The notes beneath the pieces are model-generated. The model was not told where the DNA came from. It ran no database searches and worked only from the letters and a program-made list of their open reading frames with translations. This document shows positions 7,324-14,910 of a stretch of DNA of 40,698 nucleotides, one piece after another. Position 1 is the stretch's first letter. Each line of letters opens with the position of its first letter. Position numbers and translations under genes: made by a program. Source of the stretch: an uncultured Oscillospiraceae bacterium. Its GTDB lineage: Bacteria; Bacillota; Clostridia; Oscillospirales; Oscillospiraceae. The stretch spans positions 1 through 40,698 of the forward strand of contig CAJUEG010000016.1 of the NCBI GenBank assembly GCA_910584835.1, given 5' to 3'.

Positions 7324-8343
7324 CAGCATCTGCCGGCTCCGCGAAATATTCATGGTGCCGTCCTGCATCTCGTTCACCCAGTCCAGGCTGCGCCCGGTGC
7401 CGTGGGCCACGCAGGAGATGGCGTCGTCGGCCACGTAGGTCTCAATGCCGGTGTGGGACTCAATGAGCTTGTCGAAGCCCCAAACCAGCGACCCGCCGCC
7501 GGTCATAATGATGCCGTTGCTGGAGATATCGGCCACCAGCTCGGGAGGAGTGCGCTCCAGGACGCCGTGAATGGCCTCCAGAATACGGGAGCAGGGCTCC
7601 TCAAACGCCTCGATCATCTCGCTGGAGGTGACGGAGAACACCCGGGGCAGGCCGGTCATGAGGCAGCGGCCCTTGACCTCCATGGAGATCTCCTCCGGCC
7701 GGGGGAATACGCAGCCGATAGTCATTTTCAGCTCCTCCGCCGTGCGGTCGCCGATAAGGACGTTGTGCCGCTTGCGGATGTACTTGATGACCGCCTCGCT
7801 GAAGGCGTCGCCGGCCACCTTGATGGAGGCGGACTCCACGATGCCGGACAGGGAGATCACGGCGATGTCGGCGGTGCCGCCGCCGATGTCCACCACCATA
7901 TGGCCGTCGGGCTGGGTGATGTCCACCCCCGCGCCGATGGCGGCGGCCAGGGGTTCCTCAATGAGGTACACCCGCCGGGCGCCGGCCTGGATGCCCGCGT
8001 CGATGACGGCGCGCTCCTCCACCTCCGTAATGCCGGAGGGCACGCAGATGACCACGCGGGGCTTGAAAATGCGCACAGGGGCCACCTTGCGGATAAATTC
8101 CTTGAGCATCCGCTCGGTCATGTCGTAGTCGGAAATGACGCCCTCCCGCAGGGGGCGGATGGCCACGATGTTGCCGGGGGTCTTGCCCAGCATCTGCTGG
8201 GCGTCGGTGCCCACCTTGAGCAGCTTGCCGGTGTTTTTATCCAGCGCCACCACCGACGGCTCCCGCAGCACAATACCTTTGTCCTTGATATACACCAGCA
8301 CGCTGGCAGTGCCCAAATCAATGCCGATATCTCTTGCAAACAT
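7321..8343 (-). CDS. mreB: Rod shape-determining protein MreB/Mbl
   Basis: Actin-like cytoskeletal protein that guides lateral cell-wall synthesis at the inner membrane face. The 340-residue product begins MFARDIGIDLGT, the phosphate-1 loop, which is closest to Bacillus Mbl. The phosphate-2 loop VDIGGGTADIAVI and ITGGG-like adenosine motif (IMTGGGSLVWG) are present. I chose ATG 8343, 8 nt after AGGAG; the in-frame GTG at 8352 overlaps that site. It is monocistronic, with its own promoter and a terminator beyond two repeat units. The neighbouring wall genes (murC, dacF, murA) fit the role. Confidence 0.95.
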   Translation of the reverse strand: MFARDIGIDLGTASVLVYIKDKGIVLREPSVVALDKNTGKLLKVGTDAQQMLGKTPGNIVAIRPLREGVISDYDMTERMLKEFIRKVAPVRIFKPRVVICVPSGITEVEERAVIDAGIQAGARRVYLIEEPLAAAIGAGVDITQPDGHMVVDIGGGTADIAVISLSGIVESASIKVAGDAFSEAVIKYIRKRHNVLIGDRTAEELKMTIGCVFPRPEEISMEVKGRCLMTGLPRVFSVTSSEMIEAFEEPCSRILEAIHGVLERTPPELVADISSNGIIMTGGGSLVWGFDKLIESHTGIETYVADDAISCVAHGTGRSLDWVNEMQDGTMNISRSRQML

Positions 8344-8451
8344 AGTTTTCACTCCTGTATATATACTGCGCCGGGCCCCATCTGTGGGAAGTCTGCCCCA
8401 AAAGCGCCCTGTGTAATCATAATCATAGACCCATTGCGGGTATACTCACTA

Positions 8452-8480
8452 ATCATACCCGACTATTCCTGATTTTGCAA
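8452..8480 (-). promoter_or_regulatory. Probable mreB promoter
   Basis: Minus-strand TTGCAA (8475-8480), 17 nt, TATGAT (8452-8457). The leader to the ATG is about 100 nt. Confidence 0.65.
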
Positions 8481-8554
8481 GCCCTTTTCCTGTTTGAACC
8501 TCTTAATTTTTCATAAGCTTTTCCGAAATTCTTCCCGAAAATTTGCCGGAACAA

Positions 8555-8852
8555 ACACTCAGCCCCCAGCCGTCCTACACCTGCGGCTGGGGGCTTACTT
8601 CTGGGTCAGATTGTCCAAGGGCCTCTACCTTCACTTTCTTCCGATCCATCGGATATTCTGCGTTGGGGTTCCGCTTGAAACCGCTGTCTCCCTGTTTCCT
8701 CAAACAATGGTGAGCTTCAGACTTAATCTGGCTTCCTTCGCTTACTCAAGCGTGTTTGGAACGAGCCGAGGCCTCGTTTCACTTTGCGTCTCCCAATCGC
8801 GAAAAGAGTGGTGCGTTCTACGTTAGTACATTGGACTCACCTTTTCCTTTCT
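8555..8852 (-). ncRNA. Structured small RNA of unknown family, about 290 nt
   Basis: No ORF here has a ribosome site, but the segment has everything expected of an RNA gene. There is a consensus promoter at its 5' side (8859-8887) and a strong GC hairpin at its 3' end (8561-8572 pairs with 8584-8595), followed by GTGTTTGTT. Between them are at least five local hairpins: 8758-8780, 8739-8752, 8718-8730, 8693-8706, and 8667-8682, plus one at 8640-8653. A closing stem pairs 8831-8836 (GUCCAA) with 8613-8618 (UUGGAC). The composition is much less GC-rich than the flanking genes. The multibranch layout argues against 6S RNA, which is one long rod; a raiA-type RNA is a candidate I could not test. 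Confidence 0.72.
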
Positions 8853-8858
8853 GTCTGT

Positions 8859-8887
8859 ATTGTACGATAATATCGGGGTTTTGTCAA
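8859..8887 (-). promoter_or_regulatory. Consensus sigma-A promoter of the small RNA
   Basis: Minus-strand TTGACA (8882-8887), exactly 17 nt, TACAAT (8859-8864). The start of transcription is expected near 8852. It lies downstream of the phage-cassette terminator, so the RNA is an independent unit. Confidence 0.85.
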
Positions 8888-8915
8888 CCCCTTTTTGTAA
8901 GGTTTTTAAAAATTC

Positions 8916-8943
8916 TGCCGGCCCCGCACCGTCGGGGCCGGCA
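8916..8943 (-). terminator. Terminator closing the phage cassette
   Basis: Stem TGCCGGCCCCG/CGGGGCCGGCA directly behind the last baseplate gene, followed on the minus strand by GAATTTTTAAAAA. It marks the left end of the cassette. Confidence 0.88.
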
Positions 8944-8949
8944 TTGCCT

Positions 8950-9543
8950 TCAGCTCTCCTCCTCGAACCCGTCGTTCTCGATGGCCAGCCCGTACCAGCT
9001 CAGCCCCGATCCCACCCCGTCGCCCCAGGTGGGATGGCGGGCGGCCGCCATAGCCCAGGTGTTGTACCAGAACACATAGGTGATGTCCAGGTGGCTGGGC
9101 AGAATCTCCTCGATGATGGCCCGCAGCCGGTCAAATCCCTCCGGAATGCCCGCCACGTTGGGGAACCGCACATTCACATACCCCGGCCTTTCCGTCTCCT
9201 CCGCCCGGGCGTTGATGCCGCAGCCCAGCAGGGTGTCGTTGATGGCCTCGGGGGTAAAGCTGTCCCCGCCGATGCGCAGCAGGGCGGCCAGGGCCTCCCG
9301 GCGCTGCCGGGCGGTGTGGCACACCGGGCGGTAGGGCAGCAGCGCCTCGATCCGTTCCAACCCGAAATCCTTTGCCGTGGTCAGGCTCATCTCCCGGGCG
9401 GTGTGGTCCAGCTCCTCCCCCGCCCCGTCCAGCGCCCGGCCATAGGCGGCCAGCTCCCCCCGGTTAATAGTGCCCGGCCGCAGGTCGTACACCCCCAGCG
9501 GCCGCAGCAGCGCCGCCAGATGCTCCTCATAGCTCTGCGTCAT
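8950..9543 (-). CDS. Phage baseplate protein, XkdU-like (DUF2313 type)
   Basis: A 197-residue protein, last gene of the phage cassette. It begins MTQSYEEHLAALLRPLGVY and has the layout of PBSX XkdU (helical N-terminus, FTPEAINDTLLGCG in the middle, then VRFPN and a hydrophobic ILPSHLDITYVFWY segment). These proteins sit at the baseplate wedge tips. The start overlaps the previous stop as ATGA. In complete phages tail fibre, holin and endolysin genes follow; here a terminator and then host sequence follow. Confidence 0.8.
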   Translation of the reverse strand: MTQSYEEHLAALLRPLGVYDLRPGTINRGELAAYGRALDGAGEELDHTAREMSLTTAKDFGLERIEALLPYRPVCHTARQRREALAALLRIGGDSFTPEAINDTLLGCGINARAEETERPGYVNVRFPNVAGIPEGFDRLRAIIEEILPSHLDITYVFWYNTWAMAAARHPTWGDGVGSGLSWYGLAIENDGFEEES

Positions 9544-10607
9544 GGGCTCTCCTCCCCGCCCTCGGCGATGGTCAGCTCTCCCAGCACCGGCAGCGTCACA
9601 TTGTCCAGGGACAAATCCTCCGCCGGCGTTATCAGCCGGCAGTTGGCCACCCCGTCCACGCCGTAGATCAGGGAAATCAGCTGAGCCCGGGGCAGGGGCT
9701 GCCCCAGCCGCTCCCCGGTGAACCAGCCCTCCAGACGCTGCCGCACCGCCGCAGCCACCTCCGCGAAGTCCCGGCCTTCCTTCACCCACAGCTTCACCGA
9801 CACATCCACCGTCTCCACCGTGGGGGGGAGCACCTTCACATCCACCGCGATCTCCCGCACCCGGTCAAAGTAGCCCTGTATGGCCGCCAGCAGCGCCTGG
9901 TCCGGCACGCCTCCCTGGGCGGCGGGCACCAGGTCCACCGTGCCCACCCCCCGGTTCCTGGGGAGCACCGTCACCGCCGCCACCCCGTCGAAGGACATGG
10001 CCGCCTGATGGTAGAAGGCGTTATTGGCCCCGTTGGCCAGCCGCCGGAAGGTGGCCAGCACCCGTTCCCGCAGCGCTTCGTCCCCTTCCCGGTCCCTGCC
10101 CCCGGCCATGGCTTCCGGGTTGGCGCAGGCCACGATGCCCGCGGGGGGCAGCGCCATGTACACGACGGCGCCCTGTCCCACATTGCCCGCCTCGCCGGCC
10201 TCCGCGGCGGTCACTCCAACCTCACAGAACAGCTCTCCCGCGGCCACCGCCGCGTCCTCGTCCGTGATAAAGCGCACCCCGCCGGCCGTCATGCACACCG
10301 TCCCCTGGGGCACCTCGGCGGCGGTCTCCCTGGCCTGGTCCACATAAAACCGCACCGTCCCCGCCGCCGGGACGGCCTTTCGCCGGTCGATGCCCCGCAA
10401 TTGGGCGTGCTTGTCCAGCTCCTCCCCCTGGGCCGTCTGGGGAAAGCACTGCCGTCTGGTCCACTCCGCCTGGATATACAGGCTGTACAGCTGGGCCGCC
10501 ACGGCGTAGAACCGCACCGCCAGCTCGCTGCTCCCCCCGGCGCTCTGGCCGGTCTGGGCCTGGAACTGCGCCGCCAGCCCCTGATAGATCTCCTCCAACG
10601 TGATCAC
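9540..10607 (-). CDS. Phage baseplate J-like protein, XkdT-like
   Basis: A 355-residue baseplate wedge protein of the gpJ/XkdT family. Typical features are the N-terminal TLEEIYQGLAAQFQAQTG, GGSSELAVRFYAVAAQLYSLY, then the J-like beta domain (VRFYVDQ..AAEVPQGTVC, FITDEDA), GNVGQGAV, and the ANPEAMAGGRDREGDEALRERV segment that nearly all family members share. The start is GTG at 10607, 8 nt after AGGAG. It overlaps the next gene by 4 nt and lies 4 nt after xkdS. Confidence 0.9.
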   Translation of the reverse strand: MITLEEIYQGLAAQFQAQTGQSAGGSSELAVRFYAVAAQLYSLYIQAEWTRRQCFPQTAQGEELDKHAQLRGIDRRKAVPAAGTVRFYVDQARETAAEVPQGTVCMTAGGVRFITDEDAAVAAGELFCEVGVTAAEAGEAGNVGQGAVVYMALPPAGIVACANPEAMAGGRDREGDEALRERVLATFRRLANGANNAFYHQAAMSFDGVAAVTVLPRNRGVGTVDLVPAAQGGVPDQALLAAIQGYFDRVREIAVDVKVLPPTVETVDVSVKLWVKEGRDFAEVAAAVRQRLEGWFTGERLGQPLPRAQLISLIYGVDGVANCRLITPAEDLSLDNVTLPVLGELTIAEGGEESP

Positions 10608-10611
10608 ATTC

Positions 10612-10962
10612 TCACTCCTCCAAACGCGCCGTCACCGCCAGCTGATCCCCCTGCCACAGCAGCTCCACCGTCACCCAAAGCCCGTCCCGCTCCCGGCTCA
10701 CCCGGGCTCCGGCAACGGTCACGCCGTCCAGGCCGTCCAGCGCCTCCACGGCATACTGCCGGGCCAGGTTCTCCCAGTCGGCGGGCTTGGCCCGCCGCAG
10801 CCGGTCCATCCGGCTGCCCAGCCGGGGCAGAAACGGGAAACTCCCCCGCCGGGCGGTGAGCCGGAAGAGCACCTCGCCCAGCAGCTCCTCCCCGTCCCGG
10901 ATAACGGCCACCCCGCCGCTGCCGTCGGCGGCGTAGTCTCTGTTTGTCAGAAGCAGGCTCAT
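10612..10962 (-). CDS. Phage baseplate protein, XkdS-like (DUF2634/gp25-like)
   Basis: A 116-residue protein at the XkdS position. It has RDGEELLGEVLFRLTARRGSFPF, then LGSRMDRL, typical of the lysozyme-like gp25/DUF2634 baseplate wedge fold. The ATG follows a GGGAGG by 8 nt and lies one base after the previous stop. Confidence 0.78.
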   Translation of the reverse strand: MSLLLTNRDYAADGSGGVAVIRDGEELLGEVLFRLTARRGSFPFLPRLGSRMDRLRRAKPADWENLARQYAVEALDGLDGVTVAGARVSRERDGLWVTVELLWQGDQLAVTARLEE

Positions 10963-10963
10963 A

Positions 10964-11383
10964 TCATCCGCCTCCCAGCAGTGCCATCACGATCCGGGCG
11001 ATCAGCTCCTCCAGCCTCTCGCCGTTGACATACACCTCTCCGTTCAGCTCCACCCGTTTCCCTTGGAGCGCCGCGCCCTCCCGGCCGCTGACGCTCACCC
11101 GGTCTCCGTCCAGCGCCAGCCGTTTGGCCTGGATGTCCACCTTGTCCGGCACATCTCCGTCCTGCCGGGCCCCCACCACGCAGGGGATCTCCCCCCGGCC
11201 CTGGATGACCAGCACCCGCTGGCCCACCTTGGGCGTCCAGCAATAGCCCGCCGGGCTGTACACCTGCAGGCCCCGCCGTTCGCTGTCCAGCAGCACCGCC
11301 GTCTCCCCGCCGCTCATGGTGACGATGCCGGTCTGCCCCTCTCCCTGGTCGGCGGGCCGCTTATGCTGTCCGCTCATCCACAT
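10964..11383 (-). CDS. Phage baseplate spike/assembly protein, gpV-like
   Basis: A 139-residue protein with an OB-like core (GIVTMSGGETAVLLD, SPAGYCWTPKVGQRVLVI, EIPCVVGARQ) followed by short repeating beta stretches (VDIQAKRLALDGDRVSVSG, LQGKRVELNGEVYVNGE). This is the usual build of the central spike that caps the contractile tail tube. I chose ATG 11383, 8 nt after AAAAGGAGG. At this position PBSX has xkdR (DUF2577), so the equivalence is by place rather than by fold. Confidence 0.75.
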   Translation of the reverse strand: MWMSGQHKRPADQGEGQTGIVTMSGGETAVLLDSERRGLQVYSPAGYCWTPKVGQRVLVIQGRGEIPCVVGARQDGDVPDKVDIQAKRLALDGDRVSVSGREGAALQGKRVELNGEVYVNGERLEELIARIVMALLGGG

Positions 11384-11401
11384 AGCAACAACCTCCTTTT
11401 G

Positions 11402-11495
11402 TTCACCCACTGGCTCTGCGAGGGGGCGCTTTCTGCCCGTACGGAAAGCGGCCAAAGGCGCCCATAAGGGCGCCGGTCCCCAGTGGGGCCGGCCC
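11402..11495 (-). repeat. Structured repeat, hairpin family 2, inside the phage cassette
   Basis: Contains the hairpin GCTTTCTG/CGGAAAGC (11428-11449) and CCAAAG, as in the element behind dacF (999-1026), plus a second hairpin (11457-11474, GGCGCCC/GGGCGCC). It fills the 112-nt gap between the XkdQ-like and gpV-like genes, one of only three wide gaps in the cassette. Confidence 0.55.
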
Positions 11496-12449
11496 TCAGA
11501 TCATCGCGTCCGGCTCACCCAGCACCAGTGTGGTGCTCACGCCCCCGCCGCCGCAGTACACCTCCGTCTGCGCCGCCCGGTACCGCCCGTTGGCGCCGAA
11601 GTCCTTCAGCTCCACCGATACCAGCTCCCCCGGCCAGGCCAAAAACGCCCCGGCGACGGACAGCCTCATCCGCACCCGCTCCCGACGGGCGGCGCGCAGC
11701 TGGTAGTCGGCGGTATAGCGCATGGCGGCGGTCCCCGTGGTGTTGGGGACGGTGATCACCCGCCGCGCCCGGCCCCCCTGGGCCAGGAACGCCGGGTCGG
11801 ACACCCATTGGGTGCCCCAGGTGGTCCGTCTGCGCACCGCCACCTGGCTGAGCACCCCATGGCGCTCCTCCCGGTACTCCCAGCCGGTCACCGGGTCCTC
11901 CTCCCTGACCCGCAGCTCCTGCGCATTGCCGGGCGGGTCCAGCACCAGCCGCCCCATCCGGTCAAACCTGGGCACTACCCCGCCGTAGTAGCAGGCGTAC
12001 CGCCGCACCACGCTCCATTCGCTCTCCCCGCTGGCCACCGTAAAGCCGCTAACGGCGGGCAGCCCCATGCCCCCCGCCGCCTCCACGCCGTAGGGCGCCA
12101 CATGATCCGCCACAATGTCCGCCCGGGTACACCGCTGGTACTCGGCGGGCATGGCCTCGTTGTCCAGCAGCAGCGCCGCCATCCCCCGCCCGGACATCTC
12201 CAAATACAGCCCGTCCCTGCCGCAGATCACCGCGAACTCGTCCACCACTCCCGTGAATACCCGCTCCCCCTCCCACTGGGCGAAGAAGCGGCAGGCGGAG
12301 GAGAGCGATCTCTCCTGGCCCCGCTCCCACAGGCACCGCACAAAGAAGCTGTCGCAGGGGGTGTCGGTGCCGTAGCAGAATTTCCAGCTCACAGCGGTGG
12401 GCAGCTCCAGCTCCCCCCCGTCTCCCAGCCCCACCCAGCACTTCATCAT
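11496..12449 (-). CDS. Phage tail hub protein, XkdQ-like
   Basis: A 317-residue protein at the XkdQ position, equivalent to gpD/gp27, which forms the baseplate hub around the spike. The N-terminus shows an LPTAVSWKFCYGTDTPCDSFFV segment and FTGVVDEF, typical of the family, followed by SGRGMAALLLDNEAMP and a C-terminal OB-like part (GELVSVELKDFGANGRYR). The start ATG 12449 overlaps the stop of the LysM gene. Confidence 0.85.
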   Translation of the reverse strand: MMKCWVGLGDGGELELPTAVSWKFCYGTDTPCDSFFVRCLWERGQERSLSSACRFFAQWEGERVFTGVVDEFAVICGRDGLYLEMSGRGMAALLLDNEAMPAEYQRCTRADIVADHVAPYGVEAAGGMGLPAVSGFTVASGESEWSVVRRYACYYGGVVPRFDRMGRLVLDPPGNAQELRVREEDPVTGWEYREERHGVLSQVAVRRRTTWGTQWVSDPAFLAQGGRARRVITVPNTTGTAAMRYTADYQLRAARRERVRMRLSVAGAFLAWPGELVSVELKDFGANGRYRAAQTEVYCGGGGVSTTLVLGEPDAMI

Positions 12450-13021
12450 GTGATTCTCACCTTCTGCCCCACATAGATGAGGTTGGGGTTGCGGATGTCC
12501 GGGTTGAGTTCCACAATTTGGTTCAGCGCCACGCCGTACCGCTGGGCCAGCCCCCACAGGGTGTCCCCCTTGACCACGGTGTGCCACTGGCCCTGGGCGC
12601 CCTTTCCGGCGTCTCCGCCCGCGTCGCCGTCCCCTCCGGTCCGAACGGACAGCGTCCCCGTCCCGTCTCCATTCACAGCCTCCCAGAACTCAAAGGAGTA
12701 TGCCACATAGTCCCGCCGCGGCTCCTGCCGCAGCTCCAGCGCGGCAAACCACGCCGTGGTGGTCATCCAGACCGGGTGGACCAGCACCCCAGGCGTCTCC
12801 TCATAGAACACGCAGGCCAGCGCCTTGAAGGTGTCGTAGGCCCCCTCTCCCGCGAACTCCCCCTGGCCTTTCAGCACCCGCCGGGTCTGCCCCAGGCTCT
12901 GCAGCCTGTATCTGCCAAAGGGGATCTTGTGCACCGCCATTTTCCGCTCAAAGGCGATGGAGTACACCCTGGGGTTGTGGGGCCACACAAAGTTTTTAAA
13001 CCGCATGGGCGATAGGATCAT
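12446..13021 (-). CDS. Phage LysM baseplate/tail protein, XkdP-like
   Basis: A 191-residue protein with an N-terminal XkdP/gp53-like domain (FKNFVWPHNPRVYSIAF.. to about residue 125). A Gly/Asp-rich linker follows, then one LysM peptidoglycan-binding domain at about 144-191 (HTVVKGDTLWGLAQRYG.. LNPDIRNPNLIYVGQKV). In contractile tails this protein connects the hub to the tube. It follows the tape-measure position, as in PBSX. Confidence 0.9.
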   Translation of the reverse strand: MILSPMRFKNFVWPHNPRVYSIAFERKMAVHKIPFGRYRLQSLGQTRRVLKGQGEFAGEGAYDTFKALACVFYEETPGVLVHPVWMTTTAWFAALELRQEPRRDYVAYSFEFWEAVNGDGTGTLSVRTGGDGDAGGDAGKGAQGQWHTVVKGDTLWGLAQRYGVALNQIVELNPDIRNPNLIYVGQKVRIT

Positions 13022-13062
13022 AAATTCTCCCCTCTCGTTGTCCCGCTGTGCGCCCTCCGCGC

Positions 13063-13869
13063 TCAGAATATGGACATACCGCCGTCATACCGCCGGCTGT
13101 CCCGCCGCACCGCCCGGTCCAGCTCATCCACGGTAAGCTGCCTGGGCGTCTCCCCCTCGCCCGTCCGCGCCATCCGCACCGCCTGCTCTCCTCCTACGGC
13201 CTGGAGCACGGGCCGGGCCGCCTGAGCGGCCTGCCGGTACAGCTCCTCCAGCCCCCGCCGCGCCTCCGCCGTCCTTTTTGCAGCACCGCGCCGCCGTTCC
13301 GCCTCTCCCTGTTCCTGACGGGGGCTGATCGGCGGCTCCGCCTCCCGCCGGATGGGAGCGCCCCGCGGGCCTTCTTCCGCCCATTTTAGAGCGCCATAGA
13401 GCGCCCCGGCCCTCCGCCAGTCCAGGGTGCGTCCTCCCTCTTCGTCCTCCCGCCAGCCTGGGCCGCTCTGCTCCTCTCCGTCCCTCTGCCCGTGAGGAGC
13501 GGGCCTGCGCCCGGCCTCCGGCCTCTGTACGCTTTCGCCCGCCGTCCCGGGGGCCGTCACGCCGGCCCCTCCGTCCGGCCCCGGCGCCTTCCAGGCGGGG
13601 AGAGCATCCTCCCCCGCTCCTCCGCCTTCGGCCTTCGGGATCACCTCCCGCCGTACCGGCCTATCCGTTCCGGCATCCGCCCAAAGGACTCGCGCCCCGT
13701 TCTCCGGCGGGCCGTCCGCCTCTGTCCCGGAAGACGGCCCATCCGCCCCATCCGCCGCTTCCATGCCGCCGCCGGGGACGGCGGGGATCGCCTCCGGCTC
13801 CAGCGTCAGCCCTTCCTCACGCTGGTCCTCGTCCGTCTGCTCCTCCACCAGCTCCAGCAGCTCCTCCAC
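13063..13869 (-). CDS. Short protein at the tape-measure position
   Basis: About 268 residues, placed exactly where PBSX-type elements encode a tape measure of roughly 1,300 residues. The N-terminal 20 residues form an acidic helix (EELLELVEEQTDEDQREEG). The middle (about 25-165) is Gly/Pro/Ala/Glu-rich and looks disordered. The last 100 residues are helical and basic, ending ELDRAVRRDSRRYDGGMSIF. No transmembrane or peptidase segments are seen. The GTG start at 13869 has no good ribosome site; the frame is open further up and initiation at ATT 13878 near the previous stop is possible. It could be a miniaturised tape measure or an unrelated tail protein. Confidence 0.6.
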   Translation of the reverse strand: MEELLELVEEQTDEDQREEGLTLEPEAIPAVPGGGMEAADGADGPSSGTEADGPPENGARVLWADAGTDRPVRREVIPKAEGGGAGEDALPAWKAPGPDGGAGVTAPGTAGESVQRPEAGRRPAPHGQRDGEEQSGPGWREDEEGGRTLDWRRAGALYGALKWAEEGPRGAPIRREAEPPISPRQEQGEAERRRGAAKRTAEARRGLEELYRQAAQAARPVLQAVGGEQAVRMARTGEGETPRQLTVDELDRAVRRDSRRYDGGMSIF

Positions 13870-13873
13870 CCGG

Positions 13874-14169
13874 TCAATCAGCGTCCCCGCCCCCCTTCAG
13901 CGCCTCATACCTCGCCCAGTCAAACCCCTGGTTGACGGACCAGCTTTCCCTGGGTGCGCCGCACACGGGACAGGGCTCCGCCTCCGCCTGCGCCCGGCAC
14001 GCGGGGCACAGGCGCGCCAGCTCCTCCTCCCGGTCCAGCGCCAGATTGAGGGCGCACCAAAGGTAGTCCCGGTCGGTCATGCTTTTCGCCCGCTCCTCGG
14101 TGGGCAGAGCGCCGAACATGCGGAGCACGCGCCATTGAAGGCGCTCATAAGGCGCGTGCTCCAGGCTTT
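13874..14169 (-). CDS. Zinc-ribbon extension of the tail chaperone, made by -1 frameshift
   Basis: This frame has no convincing ribosome site of its own but lies in the -1 frame of the upstream chaperone gene. It is entered at the A7 run at 14167-14173. A shift there gives a 207-residue fusion (110 codons of the first gene plus 97 of this one). The extension reads EHAPYERLQWRVLRMFGAL, then MTDRDYLWCALN, and carries two CxxC pairs (CPAC and CPVC, 15 residues apart) that look like a zinc ribbon. It ends DWARYEALKGGG. Production of both a short and a frameshifted long chaperone is a conserved trait of long-tailed phages. Confidence 0.8.
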
Positions 14170-14496
14170 TTTTCGCCGCTCGATCTCCCTCTCCCCATCC
14201 AGCGCGGAGGGGTTGCGCTCCCGGTTGAAGCGGGCCCAGGCGTCCGACAGCCGGGCGATATCCTCCACCCGCAGTCCGTCCAGGACCGCCGCTCCGTCCT
14301 CAAACACCGGCTTTCCGCGCCGCTCCAGCGCCCGGGCCAGCAGGCAGGCGTTGCGGCACAGGGCCCTCTCCCTGCCGTCCCGGGCCAGCGCGTCCCCCTC
14401 CTGCCTGGCGTCCAGCACCTCCCGGGCGGACAGCAGCCGCAGCCGTCCCTCCTTCACCCTTATCTGATCGGGCCCGGTCCAGAATCCGCCCTCCAT
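14077..14496 (-). CDS. Tail assembly chaperone, XkdN-like (0-frame product)
   Basis: A 139-residue protein directly after the tail tube gene, at the place of XkdN/gpG, which coats the tape measure during tail assembly. It is mostly helical and charged (LSAREVLDARQEGDAL, CRNACLLARAL, VEDIARLSDAWARFNRE). After residue 110 the 0-frame tail is low-complexity (SAFNGACSACSALCPP), as expected where the conserved information has moved to the -1 frame. The ATG directly follows the TAA of the tube gene. Confidence 0.8.
   Translation of the reverse strand: MEGGFWTGPDQIRVKEGRLRLLSAREVLDARQEGDALARDGRERALCRNACLLARALERRGKPVFEDGAAVLDGLRVEDIARLSDAWARFNRERNPSALDGEREIERRKKAWSTRLMSAFNGACSACSALCPPRSGRKA
14167..14173 (-). 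promoter_or_regulatory. Slippery heptamer A AAA AAA for -1 frameshifting
   Basis: Seven A's on the minus strand, in the phase X XXY YYZ relative to the chaperone frame (CGA AAA AAA GCC). Slipping back one base opens the frame that continues to 13874. Downstream, two copies of GCGCGTGCTCC (minus-strand GGAGCACGCGC and GCGCGTGCTCC, near 14151-14162 and 14120-14131) are inverted and can form a stimulatory stem-loop. Confidence 0.82.
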
Positions 14497-14910
14497 TTAT
14501 GCCGCCGTCTCCATCCGGCTGCGGGCCACCAGGGTGAGCTTTTCCATCACCGTCCTGCCCAGCTGGGCGTCCTCCTCGATGCCGCTCCACTGGCAGTCGG
14601 AGTAGATCACCTTCCTGTCCGGCTTGCAGATGACCAGGGAGAAGTTTCTCAGGTCATAGAAGCTCAGCCCGTCGGCGATGGCCTTATCGGTGGCGTACAG
14701 CCGGGTGAGCTGGATGACGTAGCTCTGCGGCCCCTGCACCGTGGCCACCGGCTCCTCCTCACCGAAGGCTTCCACCGAATAGGAGGTGCGGGTGGCTTTG
14801 CAGCTGTAGCTCTGCACCACCGCCACCTTCTGCCCGTCCAGCTCCAGCCAGATATCGGAGCTGGTGGGGAACCCCACCGCGCCCAGCCCCGTGTTTACGC
14901 TTGCGTTCAT
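14497..14910 (-). CDS. Phage tail tube protein, XkdM-like
   Basis: A 137-residue tail tube protein that forms the inner tube of the contractile tail. It contains WLELDGQKVAVVQSYSCKA, TSYSVEAFGEEEPVATVQGP and YVIQLTRLYAT, the usual XkdM-type beta pattern. I chose ATG 14910 because AAGGAGG lies 7 nt upstream; the open frame extends further up only into repeat sequence. It is separated from the sheath gene by 458 nt of repeats. Confidence 0.9.
   Translation of the reverse strand: MNASVNTGLGAVGFPTSSDIWLELDGQKVAVVQSYSCKATRTSYSVEAFGEEEPVATVQGPQSYVIQLTRLYATDKAIADGLSFYDLRNFSLVICKPDRKVIYSDCQWSGIEEDAQLGRTVMEKLTLVARSRMETAA

Noticed and set aside
8494..9079. Small plus-strand frames across the RNA gene region
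   Set aside because: They lie opposite the structured RNA and its promoter, have no ribosome sites and give no recognisable protein.
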